In this document: positions 8,611 through 17,336 of the stretch, piece by piece
How positions within the stretch are numbered: the stretch's first letter is position 1
How the letters are laid out: each line of letters starts with the position of its first letter
Assembly (NCBI RefSeq): GCF_001424195.1
Contig: NZ_LMOO01000001.1
Coordinates: 1,531,383-1,595,382, forward strand
Origin: Cellulomonas sp. Leaf334
GTDB taxonomy: Bacteria; Actinomycetota; Actinomycetes; Actinomycetales; Cellulomonadaceae
Length of the DNA: 64,000 nt
Direction: 5' to 3'
The notes under the pieces: model-generated
The model's database searches: none
Told to the model about the DNA's origin: nothing
What the model saw: only the letters and a program-made list of their open reading frames with translations
Position numbers and translations under genes: made by a program

Positions 8611-8894
8611 GAGTCGCGCGCCGCCTCGTCGGCCGCATCCTCGACGTCGGCGTCCTCCTGCGCGCGCTTGCCCAGCACCGTCCGGTCACCGGCAGCACGA
8701 CGGCGCTCCGCCCGTTCGGCCAGCTGCCGCGCGGCGGCGTCCCGCGGACCGGCGAGCAGGACGTAGGACAGCCCCCACGCGAGGAAGGCCGCGGCGATGA
8801 CGACGAGCCACGAGCGCAGGCCCGCCCACCAGAGCAGGCCGAGGCAGGCCCCGAAGAGCGCGAGGCGCAGGACCGAGTAGACGACGAAAGGCAC
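8607..8894 (-). CDS. DUF4229 membrane protein
   Basis: 95 residues: two hydrophobic helices at about residues 5-20 and 27-47 (VVYSVLRLALFGACLGLLWW and a WGLSYVLLAGPRD turn) followed by a charged cytosolic tail rich in Arg, Glu and Asp. This matches the actinobacterial DUF4229 family often seen beside menA. The start GTG at 8894 follows TACCCT with a 6-nt spacer, so it is probably leaderless. Function not known. Confidence 0.8.
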   Translation of the reverse strand: MPFVVYSVLRLALFGACLGLLWWAGLRSWLVVIAAAFLAWGLSYVLLAGPRDAAARQLAERAERRRAAGDRTVLGKRAQEDADVEDAADEAARDS

Positions 8895-8951
8895 GGTCCC
8901 AGGGTAGGCGCTGGGACCTCACCGCCCGTCCCGGGCGTCTAGTCTGACGAG

Positions 8952-9269
8952 GTGAGGAACCTGGCCGTCCTGCTGATCATCGGACTGATCGTCTACTGCG
9001 TGATCGACGTGATCCGCAGCAGCACCGACGAGCGCCTCGGGGTGCACCCGATCTTCTGGGTCGCGCTGATCCTCCTCGTGCCGCTCCTCGGGTCGCTCGT
9101 CTGGCTGGCCGTGCGCTGGTCCCGCAGGACGGCCGCCGGACCGGACCCGTCGACACGGAACCGCCGCGCCACAGGCCCCGACGACGACCCCGACTTCCTG
9201 TCGAGGCTCGACGACGACCGCCGACGGGCCGACCCGGGCGCGTCGGACGACGCCCCACCGGCAGCCTGA
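8952..9269 (+). CDS. PLDc_N-domain membrane protein
   Basis: 105 residues with two N-terminal membrane helices and the WVALILLVPLLGSLVWLAV pattern of the phospholipase-D/nuclease N-terminal (PLDc_N) domain, then a polar Asp/Arg-rich tail without a catalytic domain. Such stand-alone PLDc_N proteins are common in actinobacteria and have no assigned role. The GTG at 8952 lies 6 nt after TAGTCT (8940-8945), again a leaderless arrangement. Confidence 0.8.
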   Translation: MRNLAVLLIIGLIVYCVIDVIRSSTDERLGVHPIFWVALILLVPLLGSLVWLAVRWSRRTAAGPDPSTRNRRATGPDDDPDFLSRLDDDRRRADPGASDDAPPAA

Positions 9270-9372
9270 GCGGTCCGTCCGGCGACGAGCACGCCCTGAG
9301 TGGCGCATCCGCCTCCGCCCGCGTGCACCATGGCGTGGTCGGCCGACGCCTGCAGGCCGGCCGCCGGGTGCG

Positions 9373-10392
9373 TCAGACGCCTCCGTAGGAGTGCTTCCCC
9401 GGGACGACGATGTTGACGACCGTGAAGTTCGCGAGGACGACGCCGTAGCCGACGAACACGAAGTACGACGCCCGACGGCCGTTCCAGCCGCGCGTGGTGC
9501 GCGCGTGCAGGTAGGCCGCGTAGACCACCCACGCGACGAACGTGCCGACCTCCTTGGGGTCCCAGCCCCAGTACCGCCCCCACGCGTGCTCGGCCCAGAT
9601 GGCGCCCCCGATGAGGGTCAGCGTCCACAGCACGAACGCGACCGCGTTCAGCCGGAAGGACAGCGCCTCGAGCTCGCGGGAACCGGGCACCTGCTCGAGC
9701 CACCCGAACCGCGGGCCGCCGACCCAGCGACGGAACCGGTCGGACCGGGGGGGTGCGGCTGAACCGACCGTGACCGCGGGTGCGTCGACCGACGCGAGGG
9801 CCTCCTCGCGGAAGCTGCGCAGGACCTGGAGCACGGAGGTGGCGAACGCGACCGTGAAGATGCCGGTCGCGGTGATGGCGACGCCCACGTGGAGGATCAG
9901 CCAGTAGCTCTGCAGGGCGGGCTGCACCTGGTCGGCCTGGATGTAGAACGCGTTGAGCGCGAGGACGAGGGCGAGCACGGAGATGCCCATGACGACGACG
10001 CCCACGAACGCGATGACGCGCCGGCGCTGCACGATCGTCAGGACGAGGACGGCCACGAACACCCCGACGAGCGTGAACTCGTACATGTTCGCGGTCGGCC
10101 ACCGACCGGCGGCGATGCCGCGCAGCACGATCCCGGCGAAGAGGAGCACCAGACCGAGCAGGGTGGTCGACCGGGCGATCCCCTCGGCGCGGACCGACCG
10201 TCCGGGTGCGCTCTGCGCCTCGGAGCCGGCGACGGCGGTCGCGGGGCGCCCTCCGACGAGTGCTGCCTGCGGGACGCGCTTCTGGGACCGGTCGGCGATG
10301 CGCGCGAGGTCCACGCTGTAGGCGATCAGCGCGATGGTGAACGCGGTCGCGGCGCCCCAGACGAGCAGTGTGCTCAGGTCACCGGTGGTCAT
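9373..10392 (-). CDS. ccsB: CcsB/ResC, cytochrome c synthase subunit (system II)
   Basis: Integral membrane protein which, with ResB/Ccs1, moves heme across the membrane and ligates it to apocytochrome c. The 339 residues carry the tryptophan-rich WGRYWGWDPKEVGTF heme-handling motif and multiple membrane helices; the protein ends FTVVNIVVPGKHSYGGV. The ATG at 10392 overlaps the resB stop as ATGA. Last gene of a five-gene maturation operon. Antisense frames over this region are shadows. Confidence 0.93.
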   Translation of the reverse strand: MTTGDLSTLLVWGAATAFTIALIAYSVDLARIADRSQKRVPQAALVGGRPATAVAGSEAQSAPGRSVRAEGIARSTTLLGLVLLFAGIVLRGIAAGRWPTANMYEFTLVGVFVAVLVLTIVQRRRVIAFVGVVVMGISVLALVLALNAFYIQADQVQPALQSYWLILHVGVAITATGIFTVAFATSVLQVLRSFREEALASVDAPAVTVGSAAPPRSDRFRRWVGGPRFGWLEQVPGSRELEALSFRLNAVAFVLWTLTLIGGAIWAEHAWGRYWGWDPKEVGTFVAWVVYAAYLHARTTRGWNGRRASYFVFVGYGVVLANFTVVNIVVPGKHSYGGV

Positions 10393-12074
10393 GGTGTGGC
10401 CTCTCCTGAGGTCGGGTCGCGGGGGGCGACCGGGGGTCTGTCGGTCGTGCGGGCGAGCGTCTGGGCGAGCACCCGGTCGAGCTCGGGCTGGAGGCCGACG
10501 TCGTCGCCGCGCGCCAGTCCGGCGGCGGTGACCACTGTACGACCGTCCTCCGGTGCGAGACGGAGCCAGAGGCGGCGCCGGGGTGCGAAGAGCGAGGTGG
10601 AGAGCCCGGCGAACGCGAGCAGCGCGAACACGAGCACGAAGGGCAGCGCGGGGTCGTGCCGCAGGTCGAGCGCGACGTAGCGGGGCAGGTCGTTGAAGGT
10701 CAGCGTGCCCCTCCCGTCGGGCAGGTCGACGGTCTCGCCGGGCTTCACGACGAGCGTGACGGGCTTGTCGTCGTCCTCCATGAGCTGCGTCATCCGCGCC
10801 TCGTCGAGCTCGTACACGTTCTGCGGGACGCCGGTGTCGAGGCCGAGGTTGCCCTCCCAGACCGCGAGGACGAGCGCCGGGTCGTCGGGCTGCGGGTTGA
10901 CGGAGGCGTACGCGGGCCCGAAGGCCGTCTCGCGGACGTCGACGGTGGGCAGCAGGTAGCCGACGAGGCCGATCTGCTCCTGGTCGCCGGACACGTCGGG
11001 GACCTTGACGACGCCGCGCGAGGTGTAGACCTCGTCCTGCGGCAGGAACGGCGTGGGACCGGAGAACGCGACCTCGCCGGAGGCGTCGCGCACGGTGATG
11101 TCGGGGGCGTACCCGTTGCCCTGGAGGTAGACCTTGGCGCCGCCCGCGTCGAGGGGGTGGTTGACCTTGATGGTCTCCTCGACGGGTTCCTCGCCGGGGT
11201 TGGTCAGGGTGACGTGCGCGGTGAAGTCGCGGGACTGGAGCGTCACCGGGTCGAAGCGGGACTCGAACTCGTCGAGCCGCAGCGTGAACGGCACCAGGCT
11301 CGACGGCGTGAACGCCGTGCCCTGCTCGAAGGTGTCGTAGTCGACCTGCGCGTTCGCGAACCCGCGGCCCTGCACGACGATCGCCTGCCCCCGGTAGTGC
11401 AGCACCTGGCCGGTGGCCACGGAGACGAGCAGGCCGACGAGGGCGAGGTGGAACACGAGGTTGCCGGTCTCGCGCAGGTAGCCGCGCTCCGCGGACACCG
11501 CGACCGTGCCGTCGCCCTCGTCGCGGGTGTCGACACGGTAGGTCGGGACGAACGGGAGCCAGCGCCAGCCGCCGCGCAGCACGGCCACCGCGTCGTCGGC
11601 GACCTGCGCCGGCGGAGCGTCCGCGCGACCTGAGCCCTGCGCGGGGAACCGCGCGAACCGGCGGGGTGCACGCGGCGGTCGGCCGCGGACGCCCGCGAGG
11701 TGCACCTTGGTGCGCGGCAGGATGCAGCCGACCAGCGAGACGAACAGCAGGAGGTAGATCGCCGAGAACCAGACCGACGAGTACACGTCGAAGAACCCGA
11801 GCCGGTCCAGCCAGGGGCCGGTCGTGGGGTGGTCGGTGAGGTACTCCGCGACCGCGGTGGTGTCCTGGGCGCGCTGCGGCCAGACCGTCCCGGGCACGGC
11901 GGCGGCGGCCAGCAGCATGAGCAGCAGCAGGGCGACGCGCATGCTGGTGAGCTGTCGCCAGGCCCAGCGGAGCCAGCCGACGAGGCCGAGCGTGGGCAGC
12001 GTCGGAGGTGCGGCAGGAGCCTCGGTGGGCTCCATGAAGACGTCGGAGAGGCCCTCGGGCCGGTGCACGCTCAT
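10389..12074 (-). CDS. resB: ResB/Ccs1, cytochrome c biogenesis protein
   Basis: 561-residue partner of CcsB in system II cytochrome c maturation. It has three N-terminal membrane helices (near residues 45, 95 and 195), a large extracytoplasmic domain and one C-terminal helix, with family motifs SMRVALLLLMLLAAAAVPGT and YSSVWFSAIYLLLFVSLVGC. The start ATG at 12074 overlaps the ccdA stop (ATGA), and its own stop overlaps ccsB, so subunit stoichiometry is probably set by translational coupling. Confidence 0.93.
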   Translation of the reverse strand: MSVHRPEGLSDVFMEPTEAPAAPPTLPTLGLVGWLRWAWRQLTSMRVALLLLMLLAAAAVPGTVWPQRAQDTTAVAEYLTDHPTTGPWLDRLGFFDVYSSVWFSAIYLLLFVSLVGCILPRTKVHLAGVRGRPPRAPRRFARFPAQGSGRADAPPAQVADDAVAVLRGGWRWLPFVPTYRVDTRDEGDGTVAVSAERGYLRETGNLVFHLALVGLLVSVATGQVLHYRGQAIVVQGRGFANAQVDYDTFEQGTAFTPSSLVPFTLRLDEFESRFDPVTLQSRDFTAHVTLTNPGEEPVEETIKVNHPLDAGGAKVYLQGNGYAPDITVRDASGEVAFSGPTPFLPQDEVYTSRGVVKVPDVSGDQEQIGLVGYLLPTVDVRETAFGPAYASVNPQPDDPALVLAVWEGNLGLDTGVPQNVYELDEARMTQLMEDDDKPVTLVVKPGETVDLPDGRGTLTFNDLPRYVALDLRHDPALPFVLVFALLAFAGLSTSLFAPRRRLWLRLAPEDGRTVVTAAGLARGDDVGLQPELDRVLAQTLARTTDRPPVAPRDPTSGEATP

Positions 12075-12874
12075 ACGACCGGCACGAACAGGTCGCCGCC
12101 GACGAGGACACCCTGCAGCCAGGAGGACCAGGTCCCCCACACGCCCGTGACCAGGGCGATCCCGAGGATCACGAGCATCGCGCCGCCGAACCGCATGATC
12201 GCGAGCCGGTGCCGGCGCAGGAAGCCGAGCGCACCCGCGCTGCGGTCCACGAAGAGCGCGACCAGCAGGAACGGCAGCCCGAGCCCGAGGCAGAACGCGA
12301 CGGCGAGCAGCGCGCCGCGGCCGGCCGAGCCGCCGTCGAGGGAGAGCGTGAGGATCGCCGCGAGCGTCGGGCCGATGCACGGCACCCAGCCGAGCCCGAA
12401 GGTCACGCCGAGCAGCGGGGCGCCCCACAGCCCGGCGCGCGGGGCGAGGTGGACGCGCTTCTCGTTCTGCAGGAACGGGATCAGGCCCAGGAATCCGAGG
12501 CCGAGCACGATGACGACGACCCCGAGGATCCGCGTGATCGGGTCCTGGTACTCGACCAGCAGCCCGCCCAGGGAGCCGGCGAGGACGGCCAGCGCGACGA
12601 ACACAGCCGTGAACCCGGCGACGAAGAGCGCGACGCCGAGCAGCACGCGGCTGCGTGCCGGTGCGGTGCGGACGAGCGTGTCGCCCTCCGAGAACACGGT
12701 CTGTGCTGACCCGGTCATCCCGCCGAGGTACCCGACGTACGCGGGGACCAGCGGCAGCACGCACGGCGACGCGAACGACACGAGCCCCGCGATCAGCGCC
12801 ACCGGGATCGCCAGGAGCAGCGACCCGGAGATGACGGTCTGGCCGAAGGCGTCACCCGCGTCGAGCAGCATCAC
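12071..12874 (-). CDS. ccdA: CcdA, thiol-disulfide electron carrier
   Basis: About 267-residue, six-helix protein that passes electrons from cytosolic thioredoxin to the extracytoplasmic thioredoxin-like reductant of apocytochrome c. The two redox cysteines are visible in SFASPCVLP (helix 1) and GLGWVPCIGPT (helix 4). GTG at 12874 gives a GTGA overlap with the upstream gene; the ATG at 12871 is an equally possible start, one residue shorter. Located between the TlpA-like gene and resB. Confidence 0.92.
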   Translation of the reverse strand: MMLLDAGDAFGQTVISGSLLLAIPVALIAGLVSFASPCVLPLVPAYVGYLGGMTGSAQTVFSEGDTLVRTAPARSRVLLGVALFVAGFTAVFVALAVLAGSLGGLLVEYQDPITRILGVVVIVLGLGFLGLIPFLQNEKRVHLAPRAGLWGAPLLGVTFGLGWVPCIGPTLAAILTLSLDGGSAGRGALLAVAFCLGLGLPFLLVALFVDRSAGALGFLRRHRLAIMRFGGAMLVILGIALVTGVWGTWSSWLQGVLVGGDLFVPVV

Positions 12875-13458
12875 GATGCCGGCTGCTCGGCCAACAGGTC
12901 GTCGACGATCGACCGCAGGGTCGACGGGTCGGCGATGCCGAGGATGCGTCCGGCGACCATCCCGGAGCGGTCGAGCACGACCGTCGTCGGCACCGCGTTC
13001 ACGGGCACGGTGCCCTGGAGCGCCGCGATCGCGGCGCCGTCGGTGTCCGCGATGCTCGGGTACGGGACCTCGAACTGTCGCTCGAACGCCTGCGCGGTGC
13101 CGGCGTCGTCCTGCCGGTTGATGCCCAGCACCTTGACCCCGTCGGGGGCGTAGTCGGTGGACAGGGCCACGAGGTCGGCAGCCTCGGCGCGGCACGGCGG
13201 GCACTCGGCGTACCAGGTGTTGAGCACGACGACGTCGCCACGCCAGTCGGCGACGTCCTGTGCGGCGCCCGCGAAGTCGGTGCCGGCCAGGTCGAGAGGT
13301 CCGGTGCGGTCGGCCACCTTCCAGAGCGTCGTGCTGCCGTCGCCGGACTGGTAGTTCTGCCCGGCCACGTCGTCCGGTGTCGTCGACGCGCTGTCGGGCG
13401 TGCAGCCGGTCAGCAGCAGGGCGGCGAGCGCGGCCACCGCGAGAAGACGTCCGCGCAC
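12871..13458 (-). CDS. TlpA/ResA-like thiol-disulfide reductase (lipoprotein)
   Basis: 195-residue exported thioredoxin-fold protein. The signal peptide ends in the lipobox LLTGC, so it is probably tethered outside the membrane by the cysteine near residue 19. The active site is TWYAECPPCRAE (CxxC), with the cis-proline loop VNAVPTTVVLD. In this operon it most likely keeps the CxxCH heme-binding motif of apocytochromes reduced, using electrons from CcdA. The GTG at 13458 lies 1 nt after the phosphatase stop. Confidence 0.9.
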   Translation of the reverse strand: MRGRLLAVAALAALLLTGCTPDSASTTPDDVAGQNYQSGDGSTTLWKVADRTGPLDLAGTDFAGAAQDVADWRGDVVVLNTWYAECPPCRAEAADLVALSTDYAPDGVKVLGINRQDDAGTAQAFERQFEVPYPSIADTDGAAIAALQGTVPVNAVPTTVVLDRSGMVAGRILGIADPSTLRSIVDDLLAEQPAS

Positions 13459-13459
13459 G

Positions 13460-14116
13460 TCAGGCCCCCGCGACGGTCGACGCGCCGGGCAGGAGGACCG
13501 CGGCGGGCTCGCTGTACCCGACCCCGACGAGGGTGTCGCCCTCGTAGCGCAGGCTGGTCAGCGACGCGACCGAGCACTGCCGCTTGCGGGGGTCGTGCCA
13601 CAGGTGCCGGTTCTCGAGCGCGAGTCGCGTGACCCAGACGGGCAGCTGGTGGCTGACCAGCACGGCCTCGTGCCCGCGGGCGACCTCGCGCGCGGACTCG
13701 ACGGCCGCCAGCATGCGGTCGACCTGCTCCTTGTACGGCTCGCCCCAGGACGGCCGGAACGGGTTGCGCAGGTACGGCCAGTGCTCGGGGTGGCGCAGCG
13801 AGCCGTCACCGACGCCGAACGTCTTGCCCTCGAAGTGGTTGCCGGCCTCGATGATCCGCTCGTCGGTGCGGATGTCGAGGTCGAACGCCGCCGCGATGGG
13901 TCCGGCCGTCTCCTGCGCGCGCTGCAGCGGGGACGCGATGACCGCGACGACGTCGCGACGGGCACTGGCTCCCGACCCGGCCAGATGGTCCGCGACCATG
14001 TGCGCCATGGCCAGGCCACGCTCCGAGAGCCGGTAGCCGGGCAGTCGTCCGTAGAGCACGCCGTCGGGGTTGTGCACCTCGCCGTGCCGCATCAGGTGGA
14101 TCGTGGTCGCGACCAT
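13460..14116 (-). CDS. Histidine phosphatase (phosphoglycerate mutase-like)
   Basis: 218 residues of the histidine phosphatase superfamily: the catalytic RHG motif in LMRHGEVHNP near residue 10, ASPLQRAQET around residue 75 and the second histidine in VLVSHQLPVW. Genes of this type commonly precede ccdA/resB in actinobacteria, but the substrate is unknown. The ATG at 14116 puts the RHG strand directly at the N-terminus, as in the family. First gene of the leftward Ccs operon. Confidence 0.88.
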   Translation of the reverse strand: MVATTIHLMRHGEVHNPDGVLYGRLPGYRLSERGLAMAHMVADHLAGSGASARRDVVAVIASPLQRAQETAGPIAAAFDLDIRTDERIIEAGNHFEGKTFGVGDGSLRHPEHWPYLRNPFRPSWGEPYKEQVDRMLAAVESAREVARGHEAVLVSHQLPVWVTRLALENRHLWHDPRKRQCSVASLTSLRYEGDTLVGVGYSEPAAVLLPGASTVAGA

Positions 14117-14164
14117 GGGCTCAGTCTCGCAAACACTCCTGTGCGTCACGGACACGGGACGGTG

Positions 14165-14653
14165 TCACTCGACGTGACACGCGCCACCCGTCAGGTGCAG
14201 CCGGACGGTCTCCATCGCGTCGCCGAGCGCGGCGAACTGCTCGGGCGTGAGCACGTCGACCAGGTGGTCCCGCACGGACTGCACGTGGCTCGGGGCGGCG
14301 GCCACGAGGACCTGCCAGCCCTTCTCGGTCATGGTGCAGTTCACGCCGCGGGCGTCCTCGACGCAGGGCAGGCGCGAGACGAGGCCCTGCTCCTCCATGC
14401 GCCGGATGGTGTGCGTGAGCCGGCTGCGGGAGTGCGCGAGGTTGTCGGCGAGCTGCGCCATCCGCAGCGTGCGGTCGGGCGTCTCGGAGAGCCGGACGAG
14501 CACCTCGTACTCGTGCGTGGACAGGCCGGTCTGCTGCTCCAGCTCGTGCTCGAGCGCGGCGAACAGCCGGGCGGCGCCGCCGCGGAACGAGCGCCAGTGG
14601 GTCTGCTGCTCGGCGGTCAGCCACTGCACCTCGGTGGATGTGTCACTGGTCAC
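14165..14653 (-). CDS. MarR-family transcriptional regulator
   Basis: 162-residue winged-helix regulator. The DNA-binding region TLRMAQLADNLAHSRSRLTHTIRRMEEQGLVSR runs through the middle (about residues 62-95), followed by the wing VEDARGVNCTMTEKG. The GTG at 14653 is the only start giving a full N-terminal dimerisation helix. It is divergent from a YceI gene with a 29-bp inverted repeat between them, so it probably represses yceI and itself. The signal it senses cannot be read from the sequence. Confidence 0.88.
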   Translation of the reverse strand: MTSDTSTEVQWLTAEQQTHWRSFRGGAARLFAALEHELEQQTGLSTHEYEVLVRLSETPDRTLRMAQLADNLAHSRSRLTHTIRRMEEQGLVSRLPCVEDARGVNCTMTEKGWQVLVAAAPSHVQSVRDHLVDVLTPEQFAALGDAMETVRLHLTGGACHVE

Positions 14654-14711
14654 AAGCGGGCCTCCGTCCGGCGTCGCGGGGTTGCGGGTCTGGTGCGAGT
14701 GTAGTACAACT

Positions 14712-14740
14712 TTGAACTAACAGTTTGGTTGACAGTTCAA
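14712..14740. promoter_or_regulatory. Probable MarR operator between marR and yceI
   Basis: Perfect inverted repeat TTGAACT (14712-14718) and AGTTCAA (14734-14740) separated by 15 bp, in a locally AT-rich stretch between the two divergent starts. A TTGACA hexamer (14729-14734) is embedded in it. Size and placement suit a MarR dimer site; binding is inferred. Confidence 0.6.
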
Positions 14741-14757
14741 CAACCACGGAGGACCCC

Positions 14758-15315
14758 ATGAGCACCGCCACCGCCACCCTTCCCACCGGCCTCACCACGG
14801 GCACCTGGGCCGTCGACGCCTCGCACACCGAGGCCGCGTTCACCGTCCGCCACGCCGGCATCTCCAAGGTCCGCGGCGCCGTCGCGGTCACCGAGGGCAC
14901 GGTCACGGTCGGCGACGACCTGGCGAGCACGTCGGTCTCCGTCACGCTCGACCCGGCCACCGTCAGCACCGGCGACGCCAACCGCGACGGCCACCTCAAG
15001 AGCGGCGACTTCTTCGACGTCGAGAAGTTCGGCCAGTGGACGTTCGTCTCCACCGAGGTCCGCGAGGCGGGCACGAGCTACGTCATCGCCGGCGACCTGA
15101 CCATCCACGGCGTCACGCAGCCCGTCGAGCTCGAGACCGAGTTCAACGGCACCGCGGTCGACCCGTTCGGCAACACCCGCGCCGGGTTCGAGGCCACCGT
15201 CACGATCTCCCGCAAGGACTTCGGCCTCACCTGGAACGCGGCCCTCGAGGCCGGCGGCGTCCTGGTGTCCGACAAGGTCGTCATCGCGCTCGACGTGTCG
15301 ACCATCAAGGCCTGA
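14758..15315 (+). CDS. YceI-family lipocalin-like protein
   Basis: 185 residues of the YceI family, a lipocalin-like beta-barrel that binds polyisoprenoids or amphiphilic molecules. Family motifs: GTWAVDASHTEAAFTVRHAGISKVRG at the N-terminus, HLKSGDFFDVEKF in the middle, and ISRKDFGLTWNAALEAGGVLVSDKV at the end. No signal peptide, so a cytosolic form. The ATG at 14758 is preceded by a good GGAGG. Divergent marR and the shared operator suggest inducible expression. Confidence 0.92.
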   Translation: MSTATATLPTGLTTGTWAVDASHTEAAFTVRHAGISKVRGAVAVTEGTVTVGDDLASTSVSVTLDPATVSTGDANRDGHLKSGDFFDVEKFGQWTFVSTEVREAGTSYVIAGDLTIHGVTQPVELETEFNGTAVDPFGNTRAGFEATVTISRKDFGLTWNAALEAGGVLVSDKVVIALDVSTIKA

Positions 15316-15334
15316 CACCGCGCTCTGCACTCCG

Positions 15335-15363
15335 AAGGCCGGGTCCGTCACGGACCCGGCCTT
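15335..15363. terminator. Bidirectional terminator between yceI and rex
   Basis: Arms 15335-15348 and 15350-15363 are perfectly complementary (AAGGCCGGGTCCGT and its complement), giving an almost loop-free hairpin in the 56-nt gap between the convergent yceI and rex genes. AA and TT flank the GC stem on both sides, suiting termination in both directions. Confidence 0.75.
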
Positions 15364-15371
15364 CGTCATGC

Positions 15372-16106
15372 TCACGCGCCGGTGCCGGTACGCCGGCGGT
15401 CGTGGAACGCGAGGATCTGCAGCTCGGAGGCCACGTCGACCGCCCGCAGGTCCACGTGCGGCGGCACCCGCAGCGCACGCGGCGCGAACGTGAGGATGCC
15501 GACGACGCCCGCCGCGACCAGCTCGTCGCACACGTCCTGCGCGACGGCCGCGGGCGTGGCGATGATGCCGATGGTGGCGTCGGACCCGCTGACCACGTCG
15601 TGGACCGCGGACGGCGGCTGCACCACCATGCCCGCCACGGTCGTCCCCACCACCGCGGGGTCGGCGTCGACCAGGCCGACGACCGCGAACCCCCGCTCGG
15701 CGAACACCGAGTAGCTGGCCAGTGCGTGCCCGAGGTTGCCGATGCCGACGATGACGACCCGCCGCTGCGTCGTCAGCCCCAGCACGACCGAGATCTGCTC
15801 CGAGAGGTGCAGGACGTCGTACCCCACCCCGCGCCGTCCGTAGGAGCCCAGGAACGACAGGTCCTTGCGCAGCTGGGCGGGCGTGACGCCCGCGCCGGCC
15901 GCCAGCTCCTCCGACGACGTGGTGACGACCCCGTCGGCGGTCAGGCCGTGCAGGACGCGCAGGTAGCCCGGCAGCCGGGCGACGGTGGCGGTGGGCACGT
16001 CGCGCGCGCCGGACCGCCCGGTCGCACCCGGCTCCGTCGCCCTGGTGTGCGCCCGGGGACCCCTCCGCTGCGTGTCCACATCGACCCCCGCGACGCCCCA
16101 AGACAC
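15372..16106 (-). CDS. rex: Rex, NADH/NAD+-sensing redox repressor
   Basis: 244-residue Rex homologue: an N-terminal winged helix (VARLPGYLRVLHGL...SSEELAAGAGVTPAQLRKDLSFLGSYGRRGVGY) and a C-terminal Rossmann domain with VVIVGIGNLGHALASY. Rex dimers release DNA when NADH rises and control respiratory genes in actinobacteria. The start is uncertain: GTG 16106 gives an N-terminal extension of about 36 residues before the conserved part, and other GTG codons lie downstream. It follows the glutaredoxin-like gene by 22 nt. No Rex operator was recognised in the window. Confidence 0.9.
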   Translation of the reverse strand: MSWGVAGVDVDTQRRGPRAHTRATEPGATGRSGARDVPTATVARLPGYLRVLHGLTADGVVTTSSEELAAGAGVTPAQLRKDLSFLGSYGRRGVGYDVLHLSEQISVVLGLTTQRRVVIVGIGNLGHALASYSVFAERGFAVVGLVDADPAVVGTTVAGMVVQPPSAVHDVVSGSDATIGIIATPAAVAQDVCDELVAAGVVGILTFAPRALRVPPHVDLRAVDVASELQILAFHDRRRTGTGA

Positions 16107-16128
16107 CCGGTCGCCCGGGCCCTGCCCG

Positions 16129-16398
16129 TCAGGCTAGGGGGCGAGGACGTGCCGAGGTAAGGGTTCGACGCAGACGCGCCGCGTCGATCCGCCAGTAGCC
16201 CTGCTGCACACCGTCGACCTCGACCACCGGCACCAGCTCGCCGAGCTCGGCGACGAGGTCCCGGCCGTCGGCGGTGCCCGCGTCGATGTCGACCTCGTGC
16301 CACGCGTCCCCGGTCTCGGCGCACACCGTCCGCACCACCTCCCGCGCCTCGTCGCACAGATGGCAGCCGGCCCGGCCGTAGAGCACCACACGCGTCAT
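16129..16398 (-). CDS. Glutaredoxin-like (DUF836) protein
   Basis: 89 residues with a thioredoxin-like fold: MTRVVLYGRAGCHLCDEARE carries the CxxC, and LVPVVEVDGVQQGYWR is the cis-proline region. This small glutaredoxin-like family often sits beside rex in actinobacteria. Probably a cytosolic thiol-disulfide protein; the partner is unknown. Divergent from the HAD phosphatase gene. Confidence 0.85.
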   Translation of the reverse strand: MTRVVLYGRAGCHLCDEAREVVRTVCAETGDAWHEVDIDAGTADGRDLVAELGELVPVVEVDGVQQGYWRIDAARLRRTLTSARPRPLA

Positions 16399-16472
16399 GG
16401 GCTCAACTTTCGCACGTGAGCCTCATGTGGCCCCGTCCCACGAGGGGCGCTGCCCGTCGTTACAGTGACCGG

Positions 16473-17336
16473 GTGCGTCAGGTGCCCGGGAACCCCAGCG
16501 CCCCCGCTCCCGTGCTGCGGGACCCGGGGTCCGGCCCGGACGGTCCCGGGGTCGGTGCGTTCTTCGACGTCGACAACACGATCATCCGTGGCGCCAGCTC
16601 GTTCCACCTGGCCGTGGGCCTGTACCGGCGCGGGTTCTTCCGCAAGCGCGACCTGGTCCAGTTCGGGCTCCACCAGCTCCGGTACCTGACGTTCGGCGAG
16701 AACAAGAACCAGATCGACGAGGTCCGCAGCCGGGCGCTGTCGATCATGAAGGGTCACTCGGTGGCCGAGGTGACCGCGATCGCGGAGGACGTCTACGACG
16801 AGGTCCTCTGCCTGCGGATCTACCCCGGCACACAGCGGCTCCTCGACCAGCACATCGCCGCGGGGCACTCCGTCTGGCTGGTCACCGCGACGCCCGTGGA
16901 GATCGGGTCGCTGATCGCCCGGCGCCTCGGCGCGACCGGCTCGCTGGGCACGATCGCGGAGCACGAGGACGGCTTCTACACCGGCCGGCTGGTGGGCGAC
17001 ATGCTGCACGGCCAGGCCAAGGCCGACGCCGTGCGCGCGATTGCCGAGCAGGAGGGCATCGACCTGACGACGTCGTACGCGTACGGGGACTCCACCAACG
17101 ACGTCGCGATCCTGTCCGAGGTCGGCTTCCCCTGCGCGATCAACCCCGACCGCCGCCTGCGCCGCTACGCCGCCACGGTCGGCTGGCCCGTGCGCGAGTT
17201 CCGCAACCGTCGGCGCAACGCCCGCCGCGGCACCACCGTGGCCAGCCTGGCGGGCCTCGCGTGGGCCGGCGGGCTCGTCGCGCGCGCCCTCCTGCGCTCC
17301 TGGCGAGGTCCCGGCGGCGGCGAGGACGTCCTGTGA
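16473..17336 (+). CDS. HAD-IB family phosphatase
   Basis: 287 residues of the SerB-like HAD subfamily IB. Motif I is FFDVDNTII near residue 31, motif II VTATP, and motif III/IV YGDSTNDVAIL. The C-terminus is basic and ends in a hydrophobic stretch (VASLAGLAWAGGLVARALL) that may touch the membrane. Family members act on small phosphates or glycerophospholipid intermediates; the substrate here is unknown. The GTG at 16473 follows TACAGT (16461-16466) by 6 nt, a leaderless start. It overlaps the GNAT gene by GTGA. Confidence 0.87.
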   Translation: MRQVPGNPSAPAPVLRDPGSGPDGPGVGAFFDVDNTIIRGASSFHLAVGLYRRGFFRKRDLVQFGLHQLRYLTFGENKNQIDEVRSRALSIMKGHSVAEVTAIAEDVYDEVLCLRIYPGTQRLLDQHIAAGHSVWLVTATPVEIGSLIARRLGATGSLGTIAEHEDGFYTGRLVGDMLHGQAKADAVRAIAEQEGIDLTTSYAYGDSTNDVAILSEVGFPCAINPDRRLRRYAATVGWPVREFRNRRRNARRGTTVASLAGLAWAGGLVARALLRSWRGPGGGEDVL

